Positions 17,943 to 25,468 of a DNA stretch of 64,000 nucleotides are shown here, piece by piece; within the stretch, counting starts at the first letter, position 1, and each line of letters starts with the position of its first letter. This DNA comes from Pseudovibrio sp947494035. GTDB taxonomy: Bacteria; Pseudomonadota; Alphaproteobacteria; Rhizobiales; Stappiaceae. The notes beneath the pieces were generated by a model that saw only the letters and a program-made list of their open reading frames with translations, was not told where the DNA came from and searched no databases. Both the position numbers and the translations under genes were made by a program. Location of the stretch: contig CANLTN010000006.1 in NCBI GenBank assembly GCA_947494035.1, positions 62,001 to 126,000 of the forward strand, written 5' to 3'.

Positions 17943-18433
17943 AGATCGGAACCGTCATCTTCGTCTGACTGGGATAGGTTGATGCGAAGGTGCGGCGTTG
18001 GGGTACGGTTGATGAACTCCTCTTCGATCAGCTCAAGCATGCGGCGTTGACCGGGGAAACTTACCAGCGCTTTTGCATCGGCAAAGGAGAACCATTGATA
18101 GGCGTCGTGTTCATGGTTGAGTTTAATTGGTGTGTCCCGCGAGATGTGGGAGACGAACACAGGCAGGATAGAGAAGTAATTTTTCTCAGGGACGTAAAAC
18201 CGGATGTCAGCATCGGCAGACCAGATCTCATCTAGCGTAATGCCGGTTTCCTCTTGCACTTCGCGAAGTGCGGCTTGCCAGGCCGTTTCTTCAGGTTCGA
18301 TCATCCCAGCAATCTGACCCCAGGTATTTGTGGGGGGATCAAGACGGCGGAACAACAAGACCTGTGGTTCATCGGAATTCTTGTCGATGAGGAAAATAGT
18401 GGACGCTGTGCAGACAACTGGAACTTGGGACAT
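17921..18433 (-). CDS. NUDIX hydrolase
   Basis: This protein of 170 residues has a complete Nudix box, G-x5-E-x7-REVQEETGI, at about 38-60. It hydrolyses a nucleoside-diphosphate-linked compound. The fold resembles dihydroneopterin-triphosphate pyrophosphatase and related enzymes, but the substrate cannot be told. It is convergent with repC and their coding ends overlap by 22 bp. Transcripts of the two could therefore interfere. Confidence 0.88.
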   Translation of the reverse strand: MSQVPVVCTASTIFLIDKNSDEPQVLLFRRLDPPTNTWGQIAGMIEPEETAWQAALREVQEETGITLDEIWSADADIRFYVPEKNYFSILPVFVSHISRDTPIKLNHEHDAYQWFSFADAKALVSFPGQRRMLELIEEEFINRTPTPHLRINLSQSDEDDGSDLYARDSP

Positions 18434-18531
18434 AATGAGCTCTTTGAAAATAATTGAAGAGCTAGAGTATCTGCAGATAGTAAAAAATTAGGTGATGCCA
18501 AAGGCAGGAGACTTCTCCCCTGCCCTCAACC

Positions 18532-19581
18532 TTATGGGTTGGACTGAACTGGGCTTCCAGAAACCTGAGTATCTTCGACAAACTGGTTGCGTGTCCGGTT
18601 TGCATAGGCCACCAAAGCCAGCATCACAGGTACCTCTACGAGCACGCCAACAATGGTTGCCAATGCTGCTCCCGAGGTAACGCCGAACAGGCTGATTGCG
18701 ACGGCGACAGCCAGCTCGAAGAAGTTGGAGGCACCGATCATAGCACCGGGGGCCGCCACGTTATGTGGCTGCCCCCACTTCTTCATCCAAAGATAGGTTA
18801 CATAGAAAATCAGTACGGTCTGGATGAGCAGTGGAACCGCGATCAGAACAATATCGCCGGGTGAGGCTATAATGTTGTTGGCTTGGAGACCGAACAGCAA
18901 GAACACAGTGCCAACAAGTCCTGCGATAGAAAATGGCTTCATGTTAGAACTGAAGGAAGTAAGGTGTTCCTGATCCTTGAGTGCAATCCGGGTCAACCAC
19001 CCTGCCCCCAATGGCAGTGCGACGAATAGGGCGGTCGAGATCAGTAACACATCCCACGGCACGATGATGTCAGAGACACCAAGCAAAAATGCCGCGATTG
19101 GGGCGAAAGCAAAGATCATGATCAGATCGTTGGTAGCGACCTGCGCGACGGTGTAACTTGCGTTGCCCCTTGTTAGATAAGACCAGACAAAAACCATTGC
19201 CGTACAAGGTGCGACACCAAGCAGGATCATGCCCGCGATGTACTGGTCAGCCAGGTCTGGTGCAATGAACGGGGCAAACAGGTAGCGCATGAAGAGCACG
19301 GCCAGCGCGGCCATGGTGAATGGTTTGACCAGCCAGTTCATAGCAAGTGTGACGATTAGGCCCTTGGGTTTGACGAAGCAGTGACGTACCTCACTAAATT
19401 CGACTTGCACCATCATAGGATAGATCATCAGCCAAATGAGGATAGCGATGATCAGATTGATCCCGCCGACTTGGAGTTCGCCGATGAATTGAAAAACGCC
19501 CGGTTGGAGGAGCCCTGCCCCGACGCCCAGTGCCATCGCAAGACCTACCCATACGGACAGGTAGCGTTCGAAAGTTCCCAT
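18532..19581 (-). CDS. arsB: Arsenite efflux transporter, ACR3 family
   Basis: This membrane protein of 349 residues has about ten hydrophobic segments. The conserved Cys of ACR3 carriers is seen in GVAPCTAMVFVW, and the segment FVALPLGAGWLTR also fits the family. It exports arsenite driven by the membrane potential. It lies downstream of the arsR gene on the same strand, separated by 44 bp that carry an ArsR-like operator. ACR3 is the protein family; the symbol arsB (or acr3) is used by convention for the gene. Confidence 0.92.
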   Translation of the reverse strand: MGTFERYLSVWVGLAMALGVGAGLLQPGVFQFIGELQVGGINLIIAILIWLMIYPMMVQVEFSEVRHCFVKPKGLIVTLAMNWLVKPFTMAALAVLFMRYLFAPFIAPDLADQYIAGMILLGVAPCTAMVFVWSYLTRGNASYTVAQVATNDLIMIFAFAPIAAFLLGVSDIIVPWDVLLISTALFVALPLGAGWLTRIALKDQEHLTSFSSNMKPFSIAGLVGTVFLLFGLQANNIIASPGDIVLIAVPLLIQTVLIFYVTYLWMKKWGQPHNVAAPGAMIGASNFFELAVAVAISLFGVTSGAALATIVGVLVEVPVMLALVAYANRTRNQFVEDTQVSGSPVQSNP

Positions 19582-19592
19582 TGTATCTCCTG

Positions 19593-19613
19593 TATATCGT
19601 CGATAAACGATCT
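19593..19613. promoter_or_regulatory. ArsR-type operator in front of arsB
   Basis: TATATCGTCGATAAACGATC is a near-copy of the inverted repeat in front of arsR, only 12 bp upstream of the arsB start. It suggests that arsB has its own ArsR-controlled promoter as well as any read-through. Confidence 0.55.
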
Positions 19614-19625
19614 GTTTGGCAAATT

Positions 19626-19952
19626 TTAGAGGGTGAAGCTCTTCTCAAAGAGAAAGTTGAAGCTCTTCAACTCGGCACGATTGACTGAATAGCAAATCCG
19701 TGGTCGTTGGGCCTCAGCTAATATGAAGCCTGCATCCTTAAGAATGCGAAGATGTTCGGATACGGTGGATTGTGCCAGTCCTATAGAATTGACCAGATCA
19801 CCACCCACGCATCCCGGTTGTGCGGCCATGACTTTGAGCAGGCGAACGCGCGCCGGGTGTGCCAGTGCTTTCGCCTGTGCCGCCAGCTTTTCTTCTTCCT
19901 CGTCATTCAAAGAGGCCGGTGCAAATTCGGTTACGCAGATATTGTCGGTCAT
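19626..19952 (-). CDS. arsR: ArsR/SmtB family metalloid-responsive repressor
   Basis: This repressor of 108 residues has a winged helix-turn-helix at about 30-95 (LAHPARVRLLKVMA, then LAQSTVSEHLRILKDAGF). Cysteines at about 6, 48 and 86 could form the arsenite site, but they do not match the classic ELCVC motif. The sensor site may therefore be of a different type. It precedes arsB, and identical operators lie before both genes. The neighbour makes arsenite the likely signal. Confidence 0.9.
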   Translation of the reverse strand: MTDNICVTEFAPASLNDEEEEKLAAQAKALAHPARVRLLKVMAAQPGCVGGDLVNSIGLAQSTVSEHLRILKDAGFILAEAQRPRICYSVNRAELKSFNFLFEKSFTL

Positions 19953-19963
19953 TTGGTATCCTG

Positions 19964-19985
19964 TATATCGTCGATAAGCGATATA
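19964..19985. promoter_or_regulatory. ArsR-type operator in front of arsR
   Basis: TATATCG at 19964-19970 and CGATATA at 19979-19985 form perfect 7-bp arms with an 8-base spacer, starting 12 bp upstream of the arsR start codon. The sequence CTGTATATCGTCGATAA is repeated before arsB at the same distance. This fits autoregulation by ArsR. Confidence 0.6.
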
Positions 19986-20019
19986 CTCTTGCGAAGTTCT
20001 TTTGGCAAGTTGTTTCTGT

Positions 20020-20035
20020 GTTGACAGCTGTCAAC
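20020..20035. other. parS centromere site 1 (perfect palindrome)
   Basis: GTTGACAGCTGTCAAC is a perfect 16-bp palindrome that fits the repABC parS consensus GTTNNCNGCNGNNAAC at every fixed position. It lies in the spacer upstream of arsR. RepB is expected to bind it. Confidence 0.78.
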
Positions 20036-20049
20036 TTTTTCAGAACTGA

Positions 20050-20065
20050 GTTGACAGCTAAAAGC
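20050..20065. other. parS-like half site 2
   Basis: GTTGACAGCTAAAAGC keeps the left ten bases of the perfect site 30 bp away, but the right arm has decayed. It may be a secondary RepB contact or a remnant. Confidence 0.4.
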
Positions 20066-20086
20066 CCCTCCCCCACTCAATCTAGC

Positions 20087-20689
20087 TTAGCGTGCGGTGG
20101 CATGATATTCTGGGTTCGGCTGCATACCTGTTGCGGAGGCCATGCGGTTGGACATGGAGAAGAACGCGGAAACCTCGCAAATGTCCCAAATGTCCTCCTC
20201 GGAAAACCTGGCGGAACGAAGCTGCGCCCGATCCCCTTCCCCTATCTCGGATGAAGACTTGGCAACCTTTACGGAAAAGTCGAGCATGGTACGTTGCTTA
20301 TCGGTGAGATCAGCGTAGCGATAGTTCATCACCATGGCCTCCCCCAATTCTGGTTTGTTGGAATACTCCCGAACCGCCGCGCCATGGGCGACCTGACAGT
20401 ACCAGCATGAGTTAATGGAAGACACAGCAACCGCAATCATCTCGCGCTCCAGTTTGGAAAGGCCGGAATCGCCGAGCATCAGTTCATTATACATTTGTGA
20501 GAACGCACGAAGTTTCGCAGGTCGGTGCGCAAAGGCGATCAGCACATTTGGGATCAGCCCAAGCTTGCTCTGACATTTGCCAAAGAGTTCCTGAACATCA
20601 TCGGGTAATGGGTCTGGTAATGAAAGCTTGAGTGCGGTTGGATGTGCAAGACGAGTGCGGTCTACTTTTTGAAAATCAGTTGTTGTCAT
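20087..20689 (-). CDS. AhpD-like / carboxymuconolactone decarboxylase family protein
   Basis: This protein of 200 residues starts at the ATG at 20689, behind a strong GGAGGAGGGA ribosome site. It has the alkylhydroperoxidase D core with the redox motif SCWYCQVAHG (CxxC plus His). Proteins of this type are often annotated as peroxidase-related and act on peroxides or as thiol-disulfide partners. It lies next to a membrane haem protein and the ars genes, all on the minus strand. A role in oxidative or metalloid stress is inferred from this setting. Confidence 0.85.
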   Translation of the reverse strand: MTTTDFQKVDRTRLAHPTALKLSLPDPLPDDVQELFGKCQSKLGLIPNVLIAFAHRPAKLRAFSQMYNELMLGDSGLSKLEREMIAVAVSSINSCWYCQVAHGAAVREYSNKPELGEAMVMNYRYADLTDKQRTMLDFSVKVAKSSSEIGEGDRAQLRSARFSEEDIWDICEVSAFFSMSNRMASATGMQPNPEYHATAR

Positions 20690-20812
20690 GATTTGTCCCT
20701 CCTCCATCGGCTCAGCTTATCTGTGAAAGAAGAAGCTGTCCCCTCTACAAAAGGTGAGCAAAGGAAACCCATCTTGGCATTGAAGGTGGGTGAGGTCAGG
20801 GTAGTCTTGGGC

Positions 20813-21421
20813 TCACACTGCAGCGGTGCGTTCGCGGCCTTTGCGTTTTTGGGAGAGGTGCACGTATCTGTAAATTTGCAGGAGCGTCAGCGGGATGAAA
20901 TGGACGAGGGCTGGTATGAAATCAAAATCAACCAGAACCCAGTGGGCCAAAGTCAGAACAGCAGCGGCATAGCTAAATTTTTGTATTTTCTTCCAGTTTT
21001 TGCCAAACTTTGCCACCGAGCAGTCATTGCTTGTTATGACGAGTGGAATGAAAATGAGGGAGGCGAGCCATCCGGTCCAAATTCCGATCTTGACCATATC
21101 TTCCAGGATCGGCCCAAATGATCCCTTGTCGAGCAAGTAGATGATGACATGAAGCATCGCGTAACTTCCTGCCGCTACACCGATATACCGCCGGCGTGCC
21201 ATGAGCCAGCGAACCCAGCGCTGTCCGTTAGTTAGGAACATGAGCGGTGTGATCATCAGACTGATAACTAAGAAACGTGCGGAGAACTCTCCAGATGGAT
21301 GCAGCAGCGGTTCCAACTTTTCACCAGCCCGCAGGAGACTGCTAATCATGGGAAGCCCCGGAAGAGCGAGAATAAGCCAGAATGTATAGGGTGAATTCCA
21401 AATTGTTCGAATATATGACAT
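20813..21421 (-). CDS. Ferric-reductase-like transmembrane haem protein (MsrQ/FRD type)
   Basis: This membrane protein of 202 residues has about six helices. Histidines lie in helices at LHVIIYLLDKG and LAHWVLVDFDF, with NGQRWVRWLMARRRYIG before them. This is the pattern of the haem b-binding FRD domain of MsrQ/YedZ. MsrQ passes electrons to the periplasmic methionine-sulfoxide reductase MsrP. No msrP gene is seen nearby, so the electron acceptor is unknown. It has the same strand as the AhpD-like gene, 124 bp away. Confidence 0.78.
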   Translation of the reverse strand: MSYIRTIWNSPYTFWLILALPGLPMISSLLRAGEKLEPLLHPSGEFSARFLVISLMITPLMFLTNGQRWVRWLMARRRYIGVAAGSYAMLHVIIYLLDKGSFGPILEDMVKIGIWTGWLASLIFIPLVITSNDCSVAKFGKNWKKIQKFSYAAAVLTLAHWVLVDFDFIPALVHFIPLTLLQIYRYVHLSQKRKGRERTAAV

Positions 21422-22093
21422 AGCGGCCCGACTGCGTTTGAAAAGATGAGGTGCACACTGCTGGTTTTGCTGTGTTGGGGTACATAGGGACCAACAGTGT
21501 GCGGCTGATTGCGTCTGCGGAGACCGCGTTCAACCTTGGATAAACATTGGTCCAGTCCCGAATTTTCGGCAAGAAATCAGATGTAACAAAGTGTCCTCGG
21601 TATTGATCTATGTCGGGGAACATTGGGAGCCCGAGGTGGCAACGTACCTCTGTAACGCCTTGAAATAGTGGTGTTTTATTTTGCCTGCTGGTTTAGTCAT
21701 GTAACGCCACACTTAATCTCTATGCGGACTACTACAGTCAATGATTACACTTTGGCAAAAACTGTCGTTTTCTGGATGCAAACGCTGATGGAAATGGCGT
21801 TTGTGGATCTCTGACTGTTCTGGAATATCCTAGTTCGACCTGAATAGTCTACGGCCCGTTTTAGTGTTGAGGTCTGGAGTGAAAGTGTTGGACCGATATC
21901 TGCTCAAAGTGCGCTGAATTCTTCAGGACGCTGTTGGGGTATGACGTGGGAGCGCGCTTTTGGGAGCTGGAACCCGACACTTGAAAGATGAAATTCAAAC
22001 GGTCTGCAGCATTGGTTGTCAGCTGACAACTTGCATTGATTGGGGGCAAATATGGCGCACGACCCACCTGTGTCGCGCGCCATATTTGATAGT
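21422..22093. other. Non-coding spacer with a parS site
   Basis: This stretch of about 670 bp between the FRD gene and the SHOCT gene shows no convincing coding frame. It contains one perfect parS palindrome at 22015-22030. The rest may be decayed sequence, but I could not match it to a family. Confidence 0.45.
22015..22030. other. parS centromere site 3 (perfect palindrome)
   Basis: GTTGTCAGCTGACAAC is a perfect 16-bp palindrome that matches GTTNNCNGCNGNNAAC. It differs from site 1 only by a symmetric swap at two positions allowed by the consensus. Confidence 0.75.
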
Positions 22094-22354
22094 TTACTGC
22101 AGGTTTTGGCGGAGTGTCTGAGAACGTTTTTGGAATTCATCCTCCTCTATTTCGCCAGTTGCGAAGCGGCGGTACAGGATGTCCAAGGCCTCGGAACTGT
22201 GTGTTTTACGATCGAACGGTTCAGCTTGTTTCGGTGTATTGCCTCCGAAATACCCGTAGGATCGGGCGATAAGGAAGCCGAGAACGAGAAGAATAATTAG
22301 GATGATCGGGAATGGAAAGATGTGGAAGCCGTGCATGCCATACTGATGGAACAT
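22094..22354 (-). CDS. Small membrane protein with SHOCT domain
   Basis: This protein of 86 residues has an N-terminal hydrophobic helix (PFPIILIILLVLGFLIA). It ends in a SHOCT motif (ALDILYRRFATGEIEEDEF). A strong AAAGGAGAT ribosome site precedes the ATG. SHOCT domains are short C-terminal modules of unknown biochemical role, often on membrane or secreted proteins. It lies between two parS-like sites and has no clear operon partner. Confidence 0.85.
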   Translation of the reverse strand: MFHQYGMHGFHIFPFPIILIILLVLGFLIARSYGYFGGNTPKQAEPFDRKTHSSEALDILYRRFATGEIEEDEFQKRSQTLRQNLQ

Positions 22355-22479
22355 TGTGATCTCCTTTGTTTTTGATTGGCAGGCGTATGATGGTCCGTAC
22401 AGCTTTGGGTTTCAATTCGCACTTGTAACCTACTGTCTCAAGCCTTTAGACTGCACAGGTTCGTTACATTTTTATATGA

Positions 22480-22495
22480 GTTGACAGCTGTCCAC
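22480..22495. other. parS-like site 4 (one mismatch)
   Basis: GTTGACAGCTGTCCAC differs from perfect site 1 at one base in the right arm. It lies between the SHOCT gene and the next plus-strand gene. Confidence 0.6.
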
Positions 22496-22603
22496 TTTTC
22501 AAACTGATAGGTAGTTTCCAATTTCCATCGAAATCAGAGTTTGAATGCAACCGGATTGAAGGTGGGCTCAGATAACCTACAAGTAGCAAAAAGAGGTGTC
22601 TGC

Positions 22604-22969
22604 ATGATCAAGAAACTCCCTGAAAGTACAGAGACTGTTCTGGGTTTTGAGGTGGATGGAAAAGTCGATCTTGAGCAGGAAAAGCGACTGATTTCACAAG
22701 TCGAAGCGGTGCTCGAAAAGAATCCAAAAGTTAGCGTGCTGGTGGTTTTGAGTGACCAGGCGAGCTGGGGTTTTGAAGCTGGTTACGAGGATTTGAAGTG
22801 GGCAATGACACACATTAAGAGTTTTCACCGCATTGCAATTGTCTCCGATCGCAAAATTTGGGAATGGCTTGTCGCCATCGATAGCCCGTTTGCGGCCATG
22901 CTTGGCATAGGCGAAAAGCACTTTGATATGGTCAATCTGGATAAGGCCTGGGAGTGGGTGAAGGAGTAA
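22604..22969 (+). CDS. SpoIIAA-like (STAS/SEC14-like) protein
   Basis: This protein of 121 residues starts at the ATG at 22604, behind AGAGGTG. The alternating strand/helix pattern and GFEVDGKVDLEQEK start, the central VSVLVVLSDQASWGFEAGYEDLKW and the end FHRIAIVSDRKIWEW fit the SpoIIAA-like family (DUF3478). These are small soluble proteins that bind lipids or partner proteins. Their function in most bacteria is unknown. The start at 22541 would add 21 residues with no family match. Confidence 0.8.
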   Translation: MIKKLPESTETVLGFEVDGKVDLEQEKRLISQVEAVLEKNPKVSVLVVLSDQASWGFEAGYEDLKWAMTHIKSFHRIAIVSDRKIWEWLVAIDSPFAAMLGIGEKHFDMVNLDKAWEWVKE

Positions 22970-23536
22970 TTCATTAAACTCCGCACAAGTGGAAAAGTTC
23001 ACGAGTGAGGCCTGGCGAGTCACCGTTCACCCCTCCCAGCCGGGTCATGTGGGCAGATGAAAATTCAAAGATACCCAAAGAAATTTAAACAGGCCAACAG
23101 GCTCTTGTTCAATCGGATCGGGCTGACGCTCACGTGCTTCTGTGAGAATAACTGGGGCAGGGCTCTGATCCAGCATTTACTAGATACCATTGCTACGGGC
23201 AGGTCGCGGACCTGTTGTTTTGCCCCTCAGGTCTGACGAGGCCTCATAAGGGAACCTTCACTATCCCTCTTGAAAGACACGATGTAGACCGGTTGGTGTT
23301 GGTCGCCTCAACGAACTTGTTCTGTATCCATTAAGGATGAGGCATTCGTCATGCATACCATTATCAATCTTGAGATCTGGAAATGAACATGTGCGCCGCT
23401 CAAAAAGGAAAGCTGGGCGGTGTGTGCCGTCCTATTCTCTGTTCTAGAGCGTCATTCAGGTCCTAATTCACGATAAAGGTCGCTCAGAAGGTGCTGAAGA
23501 TCCATGGTTTTGCGAGTTCAACCATGGAGTTTCCAG
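22970..23536. other. Spacer without a recognised gene
   Basis: This stretch of about 570 bp shows no supported coding frame. A small hairpin CAGGTC-GCG-GACCTG at 23200-23214 is followed by TTGTTTT and could end the upstream transcript. The sequence CCATGG occurs twice just before the next gene. Confidence 0.4.
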
Positions 23537-24145
23537 ATGACAACCAAGACTATTTTCTCAGCTCTCACTGCATTCGTTGCAATTGGTATCGTGACATATG
23601 CAGGTGTTTCAACCGGAACGGAAACCACCCAAACACTCGTCCCAAAGGGTGTGCACTCTGTAGAGATTTCCGGCAGTAGTCTGGGTCTTCGTATTGTCGG
23701 AGAAGACGCCTCTGTGAGTGACATCAATCTTGAAACCAGTGACGCGCGAGGCTGTAGCCTGACAGCCAAGACCACACAAACGCCGGATGGTGTGCTGGCG
23801 ATCCAGTTCGAAAGAAGCCGGTCCTGGAGCCTTGGCTGGTGTGATCCAGCCGCAACCCTGAGGCTGCCGAGCACCATGAATGTGAGCGTGAATATGGATA
23901 AGGTGGCAGGAGATTTTGTTGGATCGTTCGCCGCATTTACTGTCGCAGCTGAGAAGGCTGTGATCTATTTCAATGGAGGTGTTTCCAGCTTCGATCTGAC
24001 GGGAGAAATGGCGGCGGTTTATCTCAAGTTTGATGCGGATGTTCAGCGGGAGAACATCCGCATCAACGTTGATAAGCTGGTGTCCAACATCAGCCTGATG
24101 GGTGGTTGGTCGGTGGCCACTGGGATTCTGCGGGAGATCTTCTAG
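23537..24145 (+). CDS. Exported protein of unknown function
   Basis: This protein of 202 residues has an N-terminal signal peptide or anchor (MTTKTIFSALTAFVAIGIVTYAG). It is followed by beta-rich sequence with alternating hydrophobic residues (SVEISGSSLGLRIVG; NVSVNMDKVAGDFVG; AAVYLKFDADV). The pattern resembles the beta-helical DUF4097-type adhesin-like proteins, but I do not recognise it with confidence. Two Cys (RGCSLTA and WCDPA) could form a disulfide in the periplasm. The stop is 4 bp beyond the end of the convergent AraC gene. That pair may be functionally linked. Confidence 0.6.
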   Translation: MTTKTIFSALTAFVAIGIVTYAGVSTGTETTQTLVPKGVHSVEISGSSLGLRIVGEDASVSDINLETSDARGCSLTAKTTQTPDGVLAIQFERSRSWSLGWCDPAATLRLPSTMNVSVNMDKVAGDFVGSFAAFTVAAEKAVIYFNGGVSSFDLTGEMAAVYLKFDADVQRENIRINVDKLVSNISLMGGWSVATGILREIF

Positions 24146-25185
24146 GCAGTCTCAACACTTATGGATGCGCGATGTTCCTTCCTCCAAGCACTCGGGCTCT
24201 TGCCCGTGATGCGTTGGAACTCCCGATTGAAGTTGGACTTGGTCGTGAAGCCAACCTCGAAGATGATGGTGGTGATTGGAGTGTCTGTTGTCTCTAGCAG
24301 ATGACAGGCCTCCACCACGCGAAAGCCATTCGTGTATTGCGGCAGATTGACTTCTCGCAGTGTGTTCACAGCTGTCGAAATCTGCCGCGCCGGCACACGC
24401 AGTCTACGCGCGAGTTTGTCGAGAGACAGGTTTTCATCGCGGTAGAGGTGTTCCTCTCGCATTAGCCGATCCAGTGCCGCGACTATTGCGACTTGCTCTT
24501 CGGAGGCTTCTACCTGCTTCTGCTCTGGTTGGTTTAAAGTTTTTGCAGCAGATGGTTTGCGACCGAAGAGAACGACAATTGCAATCAATGAAAGCAGCAT
24601 AAAGAGATTGGCAGTGCCAACAATGGTTGCGGCGCTGCTACCCTTGTTTACGGCAAAGTCAATCGCCACGGCCAGATCGACCAGCGCTGATGTTGCGAAC
24701 ACCGCGCCTGCGATGAGTTGGGTTTGCCGCGTCGGTAGCATCTGATCAATGGGGAGGTGGCTTGTCCATTCCCACTGCCGGGTTGTTGCAGAGCGGAAGA
24801 ACAGAAAGCCGTAGCCAAGGTAAACCGTTACACCCACCAAATCTATGAGCACCGGAGCGTTAAGGCTTGGTGCTAAAGCTAAGATGGCGAGCGAAAGCAG
24901 TGTGGTACCTGCCGTCCAGCTGAGGGCCTTCGCTGACAGACGGTCCGTGAGTTGAAGGAAGGACAGCCATGTGGCGGGCGGCAACAGCAAGGCCAGACCT
25001 GCAAGCGTCCAAGACGGTAAGCCTCCCATGCCCCACTTGATGCCGAGCAAAACGGATTGCAGAGCGTAAAGGCTGATGGTCAAAACAAACAGCGACGGCA
25101 ATTTGCGTCCGTAGCCGACCATCAGGCGTAGGAGGATAAAACACAAAAATAATGCGGTGAAAAAGGGAAGGGGTAAGTTTGGCAC
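24142..25185 (-). CDS. Membrane-anchored AraC family regulator
   Basis: This protein of 347 residues has seven or so hydrophobic helices in the first 210 residues. After a linker comes an AraC-type double helix-turn-helix at about 235-340 (LSLDKLARRLRVPARQISTAVN, shortened, then TTIIFEVGFTTKSNFNREF). Such regulators sense something in or across the membrane and bind DNA from the cytoplasmic face. It is convergent and overlapping by 4 bp with the exported-protein gene. The signal is unknown. The N-terminus could start slightly later, but the ATG at 25185 gives a sensible first helix. Confidence 0.85.
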   Translation of the reverse strand: MPNLPLPFFTALFLCFILLRLMVGYGRKLPSLFVLTISLYALQSVLLGIKWGMGGLPSWTLAGLALLLPPATWLSFLQLTDRLSAKALSWTAGTTLLSLAILALAPSLNAPVLIDLVGVTVYLGYGFLFFRSATTRQWEWTSHLPIDQMLPTRQTQLIAGAVFATSALVDLAVAIDFAVNKGSSAATIVGTANLFMLLSLIAIVVLFGRKPSAAKTLNQPEQKQVEASEEQVAIVAALDRLMREEHLYRDENLSLDKLARRLRVPARQISTAVNTLREVNLPQYTNGFRVVEACHLLETTDTPITTIIFEVGFTTKSNFNREFQRITGKSPSAWRKEHRASISVETA

Positions 25186-25429
25186 GAGCCAGCTCCAGTT
25201 GCAGATAATCCGATAAACCTAATCGGTCTTCTGAGTCTGTGAAAGAGTGCATGACGACTTCTTTTAGCGGCAGATCCTTCTGGCGAGTTTTCCAGCAGTT
25301 GAAACTCTGCATGGAACACCATCAACGGTAGTTTCTCGGTTTCAAAGCAACCTAATCAAAGTGAAAGCGTATTGGGAACGCGCCGCAAATATGCACCTTG
25401 CGTCGTGGTTGCACTCAGCGCGTTTCCGT

Positions 25430-25449
25430 AACATACTCACGGGTATGTT
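25430..25449. promoter_or_regulatory. Candidate TetR-type operator upstream of the quinone oxidoreductase
   Basis: AACATACTCACGGGTATGTT is an inverted repeat with 8-bp arms (one G-T) around CACG, centred about 30 bp upstream of the gene start. A close copy lies at 31219-31238 before another catabolic operon. The shared site suggests one repressor controls both. Confidence 0.62.
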
Positions 25450-25468
25450 TTGATTTGGGAGGGAAAGA

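Noticed and set aside
22970..23536. Possible transposase remnant in the spacer before the exported-protein gene
   Set aside because: Translations in all frames gave no transposase motif, and there are no flanking repeats.
24364..24379. parS-like sequence GTTCACAGCTGTCGAA
   Set aside because: The right arm has two mismatches to the consensus, and the sequence is explained by codons of the AraC-type gene.
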